Source: Phoronis pallida
Taxonomy: Eukaryota > Phoronida > Phoronidae
Length of the DNA stretch: 13,244 nucleotides
Assembly (NCBI GenBank): GCA_028565715.1
Contig: JAOXYC010175470.1
Span: forward strand, 1 to 13,244
Direction: 5' to 3'
This document shows, piece after piece, positions 1 through 7,857 of this stretch. Numbering within the stretch: position 1 is the first letter of the stretch; every line of letters starts with the position of its first letter. The notes beneath the pieces were generated by a model. It made no database searches. It was not told the origin of the DNA and saw nothing but the letters and a program-made list of their open reading frames with translations. A program made the translations under genes and the position numbers.

Positions 1-149
1 ATTTTCGAAATATCTTGATTATTTTTTGACAAATGACGTATTGAAGTTTAAATATTCATTTCAAGTAACTTTGATAAGGATTTATATGAAAATAATATTT
101 TTACAAGAGCCCGAAGTTGGGGGTTATTACTTATGGGACACCCTGTATA
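1..149. mobile_element. possible end of a mariner/Tc1-like element
   Basis: Positions 132-149 read on the minus strand begin TATACAGGGTGTCCCATA. This resembles terminal inverted repeats of mariner/Tc1-type elements in invertebrates, which sit next to a TA target site. The matching other end is not in the window, so if this is an element it runs off the left edge. There is no transposase ORF in positions 1-149. The resemblance is from memory and was not checked by search. Confidence 0.3.
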
Positions 150-779
150 GTACGTACCTTGTTAGTTGATTTATTTTTCACGAAAATATCCCCTGAACAA
201 TGAAAGTTTTTTACCGGCAGTGGGACATTTGTCGAATTAAAACTCTGAAAATAACAGATCATGTAATGATTATAACTTTTCGAAAGTCAAATACCGGTAA
301 AATGGGAAGTTTATAATCACTGAACAGTAATGATTTGTAAAATATTGTTTACGATTTTTAAATATTCAATTGAGCACAAGATTTTTAAAATCTATCCGTA
401 TAAACATGAGAGCTTTGAACCCCTGACGAAATATAACAAATTCTCTTAAATTAATTCCTTCTTGTATCAACAGACTGTCAGGCCAAATAAGCAATTATAT
501 CGAGGGTGTGAGACAAAAACTCAAGAATTTTTTACTGAAAAATGATCACCTTCATTGTAGTTTATTTTCAAATTTTATGCTATTTTTGTAAAATTCAATT
601 GAAAAATAATACTGTTACATGATTAGTAACTGAAAATTTACGTTCATTTAGTGTTAATTCTCATTTCTGTTCCTTTATTTTATAAATACACGTAACACTT
701 AATTTTTTATTCTAAATTTGACAAAAATAGAGAGTGGAAATTTCCTGGGTGAAATCAATGGTTAGGTTCATTGGTGAAA
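150..779. other. non-coding upstream region, possible promoter
   Basis: No ORF, RNA gene or clear repeat is visible. The region is very AT-rich. A TATA-like string (TATAAATA) lies at 681-688, roughly 100-180 bases before the inferred first exon of the MKKS transcript. It could be a core promoter element, but such strings are expected by chance in DNA this AT-rich, and the transcription start cannot be read from sequence. Confidence 0.3.
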
Positions 780-865
780 TTTAGAACAGTGCAACTCTTT
801 CGACAAAAGAGATAGAAACAGGAGTGTCATCGACAGGTGTCGCACTGAGCGCAAAAGAAATGGAA
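780..865 (+). other. MKKS: inferred 5' non-coding exon of the MKKS transcript, with minimal uORF
   Basis: The exon is inferred from a consensus splice donor (GTGAGT at 866-871) that pairs with a good acceptor (pyrimidine-rich ..TTTTATTACAG ending at 1429). Its 5' boundary is unknown and 780 is only a placeholder. The last six bases, 860-865, are ATG GAA. After splicing to 1430 the next codon is TGA, giving a two-codon uORF (Met-Glu-stop) whose stop shares its A with the ATG of uORF1 (TGATG). The ATG has a G at -3 and a G at +4, a good initiation context. Splice sites are seen directly; use of this exon is inference. Confidence 0.45.
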
Positions 866-1429
866 GTGAGTTGTATAATTTTCCTCGGGCTTTTTGATTG
901 AAATTGTGAAATGTTTGCAAGAATTTTTTTTATTGACAAGCTGTTTTAAGCCTGATAAATGGAGAAGGAGAAGGCACTACAGCAAAAACTAATTTTAAAC
1001 GATCCGTGCTCGTGACTTTTGAGGCCTGTGCTTGTGATTAAAATGTGAAGTGTGAACTGTGTGGTGAAATCAAATTCGTGTCTGGATTGACCTCTGGCTC
1101 TCTGGCTGTTGACATTGCAGAACATTTACTGCCTGGTCAACTTGCGATCCAGATAAGGGTCCAAGGTCTTTTTAGAGTCTTACTTCAATGCACAGTAGGT
1201 GGATGAGTTTAAAATCTAGTTATACAGCAGCTAAAATCATTCAACTTTAATTAAAGAAGGATCTAAACCTCATTGATATTAAATAGTTGATGCCATCAAC
1301 CTACTGAAGTACCTACCTCAGTGGGTTGATCGTATCGACTAATTCTATAAGAGATTGTAAACATGATTAAAAATGACTAAAGATGTTATATGAATTAGTT
1401 AAAACATTCTTAAACTGCTTTTATTACAG
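866..1429 (+). other. MKKS: inferred first intron of the MKKS transcript
   Basis: The intron runs from GTGAGT at 866 to the acceptor AG at 1428-1429, about 560 bases. No coding signal, tRNA-like sequence or clear inverted repeat was seen in it. The short reading frame starting at 1383 overlaps the acceptor in a different frame from uORF1 and looks accidental. Confidence 0.4.
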
Positions 1430-1431
1430 TG

Positions 1432-1677
1432 ATGGATCGTGTTATCCCATTTATCAAGAACAACAAAGTTGTATTCATCACTCTACCACTGCTTGGTTTT
1501 CTCCATTACACTTGGTACGGCCTCCAATTCCACCCTGCCACGCGAGGAAAGAAAGACTTGAGAGTGTGGGGCTATAGTTTAGAAGAGGGACGAGTTGGTG
1601 AATACGAAGGACAGCACGGAAACATTAAGAAAGCTGCTGAAGCCGAGGCATTAAGAGAAGCCAATGAGGCAATTTAA
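1432..1677 (+). CDS. uORF1: 81-residue single-pass membrane microprotein upstream of MKKS
   Basis: This small protein starts at the ATG at 1432, just after a splice acceptor. The in-frame GTG three bases earlier straddles the splice site and is not a likely start. The context is strong, with A at -3 after splicing and G at +4. Residues 1-12 are basic with K9 and K12. Residues 13-33 form one hydrophobic segment rich in aromatic residues (VVFITLPLLGFLHYTWYGLQF region). Residues 39-62 are polar with the pattern RGKKDLRVWGYSLEEGRVGEYEG, and residues 64-81 are an Ala/Glu-rich probable helix. A short basic N-terminus plus one membrane span suits a mitochondrial inner or outer membrane microprotein, but that is inference. 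It lies 78 bases before uORF2 and is probably on the same mRNA as MKKS. No named family was recognised with certainty. The closest precedent is the pair of mitochondrial peptides reported from the 5' leader of vertebrate MKKS, but homology was not tested. Confidence 0.7.
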   Translation: MDRVIPFIKNNKVVFITLPLLGFLHYTWYGLQFHPATRGKKDLRVWGYSLEEGRVGEYEGQHGNIKKAAEAEALREANEAI

Positions 1678-1713
1678 GGAAAGGGAAAGACAAAAAAATA
1701 CATTAAAAATTGC

Positions 1714-1746
1714 ATGATAGGAGCCATCAAGCACCCTCTCCAATAG
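1714..1746 (+). other. 10-codon intervening short uORF between uORF1 and uORF2
   Basis: An ATG at 1714 opens a frame of ten codons ending at TAG 1744-1746. It sits in the 78-base gap between the two longer uORFs. Its context is poor (T at -3, A at +4), so scanning ribosomes should mostly pass it. It ends nine bases before the uORF2 ATG. Nothing suggests the peptide is functional. Confidence 0.3.
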
Positions 1747-1755
1747 TTAAAGAAA

Positions 1756-2948
1756 ATGGGTATTTTAAAGAATGCAGCTAACTTTGTCGCACAGCAAAAA
1801 CTGATTTCCTTTGCGATTATATTCGGAGCTGTATATTTCGGGACATACCCAATGAGGGATAAGAACAAGATTTCACTAGCTAGTGATCGAGCAGATGAGC
1901 TGATTAAAGCAAAACAACAGGTAAAGTTTAAACTTCTCTGTTGTACAGGCCACCTCGCTTTTAAAAGTTGACGATTTATCGTTCAAAGCTATGGTCACAA
2001 TAGAGCCACAATGGGTTCACAACAAGAATTTTGACATGTCCCATTTCCTGTCCATCGTATGGCGGTCGTACAATGAAAAATCTGTCGTGGTGATAAATTT
2101 ATCCAACCCATTTGTCATGAGGTCGTCATAGACCTGCCGTGGACCGTCATATGTCCATTATACGATGAACATGTGATGAAAAATTTGATTTCATTCTCAC
2201 AATGCACCGCGATATTCCCAAAAATTTGCAAGGGCCTTTCTCAACAATACGCTGCCATATACCCAGTGGCAATCTGCTGGAAAGTGATTTCCTAAACGGC
2301 ACCACGACGAAGTTAAAAGTTAGTCGTACGACAGATCTCTCGTGAGTTTCATTGTGACTGTAGCTTAATGACAACCTTTAAGAGGTAATTCAACATTGCA
2401 TTTGGGACTAGAAAAGGTGACGACTTGTCTAAAGTGACAACACAGTTGATGACAGGTTTAGCATGTTAGCCTGTACTAGTTTGGTCACTTACAGTAAATG
2501 ATGTGCACAACACAGCTGGCACAATGTATACATAGTTATGTTCGGGTGATACAAGATAAGCCCATTTGAACAAATAATCTCCATCATTTAGCAAGTTTGG
2601 CAATAGTTCACAATTTGCATTACTTACAAGGTAACTGATAAAAGTTTATCAAAATTGAACTTGTGTACTATGTCACTTACATGGGAAGGTGTTGTTCAAG
2701 ATTAATAGTGTAAGCCAGCAACTGATGAGGTTGTTGGAAATACTTAACCGTAAAATCAAAATTGAAGTAAAATACAAGTTTGTGAAACCAAGCAGAACAA
2801 CAATGCCTGTAGAGCGGCCTGTGATGAACTCTGCTTCCGTATCATTGACAGTGATTGTAGTCATTACCGGCTTAAGCTTGTTTTGTTTTTCAAGAAAATA
2901 CTCATTTATAGTAATTTCGTTAAAATTTGTTCTTTTTTGCAGAAGTAG
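1756..2948 (+). CDS. uORF2: 56-residue single-pass membrane microprotein, spliced, ends 2 nt before MKKS
   Basis: The CDS is join(1756..1920, 2943..2948). It starts at ATG 1756 with A at -3 and G at +4. The first part ends exactly at a codon boundary (CAG, codon 55) followed by a donor GTAAAG. The acceptor (TTCTTTTTTGCAG ending at 2942) adds one Lys codon and TAG at 2946-2948. The MKKS ATG follows after two bases (AA). Residues 1-15 are amphipathic with K5 and K15, residues 16-33 are one hydrophobic segment (LISFAIIFGAVYFGTYPM), and residues 34-56 are a charged tail ending in KAKQQK. This layout resembles small mitochondrial membrane proteins. If the intron is retained, the frame runs to 1971 with 16 more residues that look random, so the spliced form is favoured. 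The gene was not identified by name; it may correspond to the second reported vertebrate MKKS uORF peptide. Confidence 0.7.
1921..2942 (+). other. MKKS: intron between uORF2 and the first MKKS coding exon
   Basis: The intron is about 1.0 kb, bounded by GTAAAG at 1921 and a pyrimidine-rich acceptor at 2942. No coding content is supported. Weak, diverged inverted similarity exists between about 1987-2002 and 2350-2365 (AAGCTATGGTCACAAT against the reverse complement AAGCTACAGTCACAAT). It may be the worn ends of an old foldback element, with a TCGTACGA palindrome inside near 2325. An independent MKKS promoter inside this intron cannot be excluded. Confidence 0.45.
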
Positions 2949-2950
2949 AA

Positions 2951-5900
2951 ATGAGTGAAACTGCAACAACCAATAGAGTCCAACAGAAACAAGCCTCCAC
3001 CTATCTTAGTCAACCAATCAGCGATCCACAGCTACGCACATCTTTAAAAACTTTCCACGAAATAATCAAGTCTTCTTATGGTCCTTCAGGCAAGCTTAAG
3101 ACATTGCAGAACAACAGTGGTGGTCATGTGACTGTAACATGCACATCTAGTTGTCTATTTCCCCTCTTGTCAGTTTCAAAACCAATCTTGAAGCTGATTT
3201 TGGCTGCATCTTCTAACCATTTACAGAGATTTTCGGATGGTGGGTTGTTCACAGCATTACTGTGTACTGAACTAGTAATATCATCGTTGGATGTTGATAT
3301 CAATAAAAGATTGCTTATAGATGTTTATGAATATTTGCTTGAAATGTGTGTAGATTACATAAAAGAGGAGCAATCTGGTATTACTTTCAAAGTGGATTTT
3401 TCAAAACTGGATGCCCTTTTAGACATTGCTCGGAGTGTGATTCAGGCAAAAGTAGGATGTTTTCTGTTCGGTAAAAATCTCCAACATATCTCCCAGTTGG
3501 CTGTTCAGCTTTTTCTACAGACTTCATCAGATTGTGATAGAACACCAAAAATCCAGTATTTATGTATTGAAGGGTGTAACCCACAAGCAAGTCACATGGC
3601 TGAAGGCATACTTTATCAGCAGTTAACGAAGCAAGATATTAGTTCCGTAAAATGGTCCAACCTTTCTGCTGATGAAAGTTGTATCAAAACTGCACTGTTC
3701 AATATATCACTCTCTGGAGACACTGAAGAGTTTATTGCCATTAATTATGAACTACAATCAACGGACATAGTGGCAAATGATGTTGTCATTGGCCAAGTTA
3801 TGCAGATTTGTGAGTTGCTTGTAAAAGCGAATGTGGGTGTGGTTTTGTGTCAGAAGGTCATTCATCCAACTGTTAAGGAGTATCTTCAGAGCTGCCATGT
3901 TGTTGTGTTGGATCGCCTTGGCAACCAATACACAAATGATGTTCTAGAGTTGACTGGTGAGTGGCATACAATGAATTAAGATTTGGATTCTATATTGAAA
4001 ATTGTTGTCAAAATTCCCTGTCAAACATGTTTTCGCACCAAATTTTTTTTCTGTTATCTTGGTGACAGTGTCAATTTTAGTGAGTATTTTTGTTTAAAGG
4101 CAAATAGACTTCCTTCATTGAATGTCGACAACAAAATGAAAACATGACTTTTGATTTTTTTTGGAAAAATTTACTTGAGTTCAATTTACAGGTGGAAGGT
4201 GTATTAGCAGTGTCACCAGTCTCCCGACAGCTGAAGACTTTGGTTGTTTGACTGGTCTGGAATATGTGAATATTGGTCAGAAAACCTACATCCATCTTGA
4301 AAATACTTCAAGCCTGGTCAGTACTGTAGTCCTGTGTAACAGGCATGCAGAGTGCGTTGAAGAAATGAAGGTTGGTTTTGATTTGTTCTGTGTGGTTTGG
4401 TATGCTGGTACTGTATGAATGGCAAGGGGTTTTTCTGTTTTTTTTTTTATCGAAAGAAGCGGATTGACATAACCAACATATATTTAGCAAGACTCGATTA
4501 TGGCGTAGGGAGAACAGACCATCGTTTGAGATAGGCTGTGGGAGAGACTTGCAGCTGATGTGACTTGATGAAATAGTTTGATGGGTGAAGATTACTTAGA
4601 TAAACTGTAACATAATAACATCATGCTTACTATAAAGAAAGAAGGTAGTAACAAGAATTGGCTAAGAAAAATTATCAAATTGTGCAAAAGAAACGGATGA
4701 AAACGTCGTATTTCAGTAATTGATAATTCTACATTCGTAAGAAGCAATGTACGAGTTTTATTACAGAGAGCATGTGATAATGGATAATTTATATGAACTA
4801 ATAAGTGACACAGATTGAATTGATTGAAAATTTATGAGAAATGGTCATATCTCATTCATGTATACAATGTTTGGTTACAGATGGCCTTCAAGGCAGCATT
4901 GCAAAGTCTAAGATTATTAACAACAAGACCAGCTGTTTTATATGGTGCAGGCTGTTGGGAAACGCATCTTGCTAGCTATGTACGACAACAGGTAAGTTTG
5001 ACTTTTAAAAAAAAAAAAAATATATTAATGAATGTATTGCAACCCGCAAGTTGGATAATACAATTAAAATACCCTATGGTTATAGCTCATTCTATAATGA
5101 CGCAACCCCCAGGTGCCACGGTGTTCTCTAATTTTTCTTCCTCCTTAGGACCGGGCACAGTCTCAATGGGGAAGGGGCGATGTCACGGAGAACTGAGAAG
5201 AAACTCCGCTGAAAGTCTGTGAGAACAATATCCACGCTCTCACGTGGATTTGAACCCACGACACTCAGATTGTGTGTCTAGCGCTTATGCCACTAGACCA
5301 CGCTGACCACCCATTACTGTGGATTTTGGAGTTTAGGTGTTAATTCATGAAATCATCTTTTTACGATAAAATGGATTTAGTTAACCTTGCATTTACCAGT
5401 CATTCATTCAAAGGAAACTTTCTCTAACTGGACTACACCAAGTCCCGGTCCTGCCTAACGGTATAATCTTGTGTACAAGCAAAATAATTTTTATTAAAAG
5501 GATGAAAAATGCTGGTTTCAAAATGTCTCGTATATGCAAGATTTACTTTATTAGACAAATGTTTGAGAGATTTAATATGTACAAATTATTGATTCAAAGC
5601 AATTCTTATTGGACATTTTTGAAAAAACATTGGCATTGATTATGTTAAAGGGGGTATACATGCTGGACTCGTCCAAATTTTGAATCAGACTGATTTTATG
5701 CAATTCACTTGGCCTTTAATTGAAACTTAAACCTCGGAATTATTAAAATGATCCCTTTTCAGGAAATGGGAGTTATTGTCAATTATTTTGTTCGTTTTTA
5801 AACAACATTGTTTACAGAACAAACCTTATAAATTGTTTATATCTTTGAAATTGAGTCATTTTATTTCAAAAAAAATTATGATTTTAATCATAATTTTTTT

Positions 5901-6580
5901 TTGGAATAAAAGTGTTCAGACTATAAAATAGCATCCATAAAAACTACCTCTAGGGAAAAAAATTAAATGTTTGTAAACAAAGGTTTATTACATTTTTTCA
6001 AAACAATGGCAATTTGTAAACAAAGTATAAATCTTAAAGTTGTTCAACTAATTTTTTCGTGGAGACTGTTCTCATAGATGCAAGCTGATACTCTTGTTGA
6101 AAATCCATGTAAACCAGCATTTATACCCCCTATTTAAATTTTTTTTCTACTTTCTGTCTTAATTTCCAGATATCACAGAATATGTCCGACCTTGTCAAAG
6201 AGTTTCAATGCACCAAGCTTCAGCTGTCTACTGCATGTGATCTTTTTGCCCATTCATTGGAGAGGGTTGCTATGGCCACCAGTTCCCATGACGATATACA
6301 CCAGGTTGACAACAATCATTGGCACCATTGGGTAGAATCTGGCGACACGTGCTGCTGTGGTCATGTGATTAGTAAAGACGGACTCAAATTTAGAGATATT
6401 TTTTTTAATGGAGAACACGAGTCAACTGTGTCTAAAGACGAAGCTGACTCAAATATGTTCGTGAATAGGAAAGGATTAGTGTTGGATAGTGTACCAATTA
6501 GAATGAATGGACTTCAAATTGCCATCAACACAGCCATTGTGGTGCTTAGCATTAATAATTTAATTATATCCAAAGATTAG
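2951..6580 (+). CDS. MKKS: MKKS/BBS6, chaperonin-like Bardet-Biedl syndrome protein
   Basis: The CDS is join(2951..3956, 4192..4370, 4881..4991, 6170..6580), giving 568 residues with stop TAG; human MKKS is about 570. All introns have GT..AG ends and keep frame: one splits codon 336 after its first base, the other two fall between codons. The family is a group II chaperonin (CCT/TCP1) derivative. In vertebrates MKKS works with BBS10, BBS12 and CCT to assemble the BBSome for ciliary trafficking, and it locates to the centrosome region. Seen here: an N-terminal equatorial-type segment with YGPSGK at 43-48, SDGG at 95-98 where active CCTs carry GDGT, an intermediate/apical region from about 190 to 390, and GAGCWE at 417-422 where CCTs have GGGA-E. 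The exon 2-3 segments (LCNRHAECVEEMK, GAGCWETHLASYVR) and C-terminal GLQIAINTA match vertebrate MKKS as remembered. The altered ATPase motifs fit a non-cycling chaperonin. The start was chosen as the first ATG after the acceptor at 2942. Two upstream microprotein ORFs in the same leader probably reduce its translation. Confidence 0.93.
4371..4880 (+). other. MKKS: MKKS intron (coding exons 2-3)
   Basis: The intron is 510 bases between GTTGGT at 4371 and the acceptor TTTGGTTACAG at 4880. A run of T's lies at about 4435-4448. No repeat family or RNA gene was recognised. Confidence 0.7.
5137..5312 (-). mobile_element. tRNA-derived SINE in MKKS intron
   Basis: On the minus strand, 5306-5233 has a tRNA-like head. 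It has an A-box match (TGGTCTAGTGGC) and a B-box match (GGTTCAAATCC), with a T-arm that pairs 5 of 5 (CGTGG/CCACG) around a loop one base longer than normal. The anticodon region is not a clean seven-base loop, so this is a SINE head and not a working tRNA gene. A GC-richer body follows towards lower coordinates and reaches a short A-rich stretch near 5137-5146, taken as the tail. Both outer limits are estimates and no target-site duplication was confirmed. It lies antisense in the intron between the third and fourth MKKS coding exons. Confidence 0.6.
5650..6130. repeat. long imperfect foldback element in MKKS intron
   Basis: The ends are inverted copies: GGGGGTATACATGCTGG at 5650-5666 and, on the minus strand from 6130, GGGGGTATAAATGCTGG. 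The middle is a strong AT-rich palindrome centred between 5884 and 5885, with near-perfect arms (AAAAAATTATGATT / AATCATAATTTTTT) that extend outwards with interruptions. Stretches in between also correspond in inverted order (for example AAACAA..TTGTTTACA blocks) but are diverged. It is about 480 bases with no ORF. It probably is an old non-autonomous DNA element or MITE. In the pre-mRNA it would form a large hairpin just before the last MKKS coding exon. Confidence 0.55.
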
Positions 6581-6780
6581 TGTCTAGTGGAGGAATTTAT
6601 AAATTGTATTTGGCTGATAGAATTCAAGTAGTGTGTACATTCATTTTGCTTTAATAAGTGGTTCGTATGAATTTAATGAATTTAATGTTACCATATTAAT
6701 TCATGTTGTAGTTTTAGTCTTGAAAAAATGTGTCCATTCTATATAAATTTCTATTAATAAGTATTCTAATAAAAACAACC
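6581..6780 (+). other. MKKS: MKKS 3' UTR with polyadenylation signal
   Basis: After the stop codon, AATAAA occurs at 6768-6773, about 190 bases downstream and inside the left arm of a perfect hairpin. A second AATAAA is at 6887-6892. Either could define the transcript end. The exact cleavage point cannot be read from sequence. Confidence 0.5.
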
Positions 6781-6821
6781 AAGTTTTTAAAGCGCAACAT
6801 GGTTGTTTTTATTAGAATACT
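6760..6821. terminator. perfect 21-bp inverted repeat carrying AATAAA on both strands
   Basis: The arms at 6760-6780 and 6801-6821 are exact reverse complements, and an extra A-T pair (6781/6800) makes 22 bp, leaving an 18-base loop. Because the arm contains CTAATAAAAAC, a polyadenylation hexamer is present on the plus strand at 6768-6773 and on the minus strand at 6813-6808. It lies between the convergent MKKS and PLOD genes, so it could serve as a two-way 3' end signal. It could equally be a tiny foldback element that happened to land here. Confidence 0.5.
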
Positions 6822-7044
6822 ATTATATAAAAATAACATGAAATTTAGAAAAAGGGCTTGTGTGAATTGTGTTCGAGATTTATAGAAATAAATCAAGAAA
6901 AGATCATTTTATAAATTTATTTGTTCAAGCTGCATTAGTACAGTCTAACAAAGACTAGAAAATTATGAGTTATTGTTCTCATCAACATATCATATAAAAA
7001 ATTCTAAACTACTGAGGTAATAAAATTCTAACAACTACACAAGG

Positions 7045-7141
7045 CTGGTACTAAGATTAATTTGTTTTTTGGCCATAACATCAGAAGTTGAAAAATAACA
7101 ACATATTTGTGTTATTTTTCAACTTTATTCTGGTACTAAGA
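7045..7141. repeat. perfect 16-bp hairpin flanked by 12-bp direct repeats
   Basis: Arms at 7085-7100 (AAGTTGAAAAATAACA) and 7110-7125 are exact reverse complements around a 9-base loop. The segment is bracketed by the direct repeat CTGGTACTAAGA at 7045-7056 and 7130-7141. Perfect pairing suggests recent origin or a conserved structure. No element family was recognised. Confidence 0.55.
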
Positions 7142-7568
7142 CTGATACAAGAAATACCCCATAATGCCCCTTTATACTAAATATAATATCTAAGGACTAG
7201 AAATTTAGAAAGAGTAATGGTTAATTGCGTTTACTTAAAAGAAACTACATGACTGGCAGTTATGACATAGCACCTATATACCTAAATGTATATAAAATAA
7301 AGTTATCTAAATGCAAAAAAAGTTCAAGCCACATTTAGTAGCATTCAAAATACAAATGCTTGCTCAGATACTGTAAATGAGTTCTATGTTCTACCTAAGC
7401 CTACAGTGTTTATATATTTGGGCCTTGTTATACCGCTGAACCTGGGTGGCTTAAACAAATGAAATAGACAAGTTGACTTTTTCATATTATGACAGTGGAC
7501 ATATACCGTACATTTTAAAAATATAGTTCATTTAGCACCAATAATATCCTCTTAAATCACATATGACA

Positions 7569-7849
7569 CCGTGGCGTATCTGTTCAGATTGCAAAACCGG
7601 ATGTTGGCCCTTAAAACAACCTATTTGTGTACGAGTCGTATGTAAATTGATCGGGAGTACAGTTTTGGGTTGTTACGAAGTACAAAAAGGTTGTTCAACA
7701 ATGTGTTCAGATGTGTTTGAACTTGACCCCAAACTGTACGAAATAACAACCCAAAGCTGTACTCCCAATTAATTTACACACAACTCGTACACAAATTGGT
7801 TGTTATAGGGGCAACATCCGGTTTTGCAATCTGTACAGATACGCCACTG
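7569..7849. repeat. long foldback element (MITE-like) between MKKS and PLOD
   Basis: A left arm of about 117 bases (7569-7685) is nearly identical to the reverse complement of 7736-7849. The outer ends read CCGTGGCGTATCTGT on the left and CAGTGGCGTATCTGT on the right, and both continue with CAGATTGCAAAACCGGATGT. The roughly 50-base centre is itself partly self-complementary. CAGTGGCGTA-type ends resemble hAT-like terminal repeats, but a clean 8-base target duplication is not visible: the flanks share only TATGA (7562-7566 and 7852-7856). The reading frame at 7563-7772 is a by-product of this repeat and is not called a gene. High arm identity implies a fairly young insertion. Confidence 0.75.
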
Positions 7850-7857
7850 TGTATGAT

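Noticed and set aside
1429-1431. GTG as an alternative start of uORF1
   Set aside because: The G at 1429 is the last base of the intron acceptor AG, so the codon would not exist in mature mRNA; ATG at 1432 is in strong context.
1383-1577. 64-residue plus-strand frame overlapping uORF1
   Set aside because: It crosses the inferred splice acceptor and reads uORF1 in another frame; the product has no membrane span or other organised feature.
4824-5222. 132-residue frame containing a real MKKS exon
   Set aside because: Only 4881-4991 belongs to MKKS. Flanking residues are intron, with a clear acceptor at 4880 and donor at 4992; the right part reads into the SINE.
5233-5306. Functional tRNA gene on the minus strand
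   Set aside because: The anticodon arm does not fold properly, the T loop has an extra base, and acceptor ends pair poorly; a SINE head fits better.
7563-7772. Plus-strand reading frame of 69 residues, cysteine-rich
   Set aside because: It runs across both arms of the 7569-7849 foldback, so its apparent structure comes from the inverted repeat; no splice sites or family resemblance.
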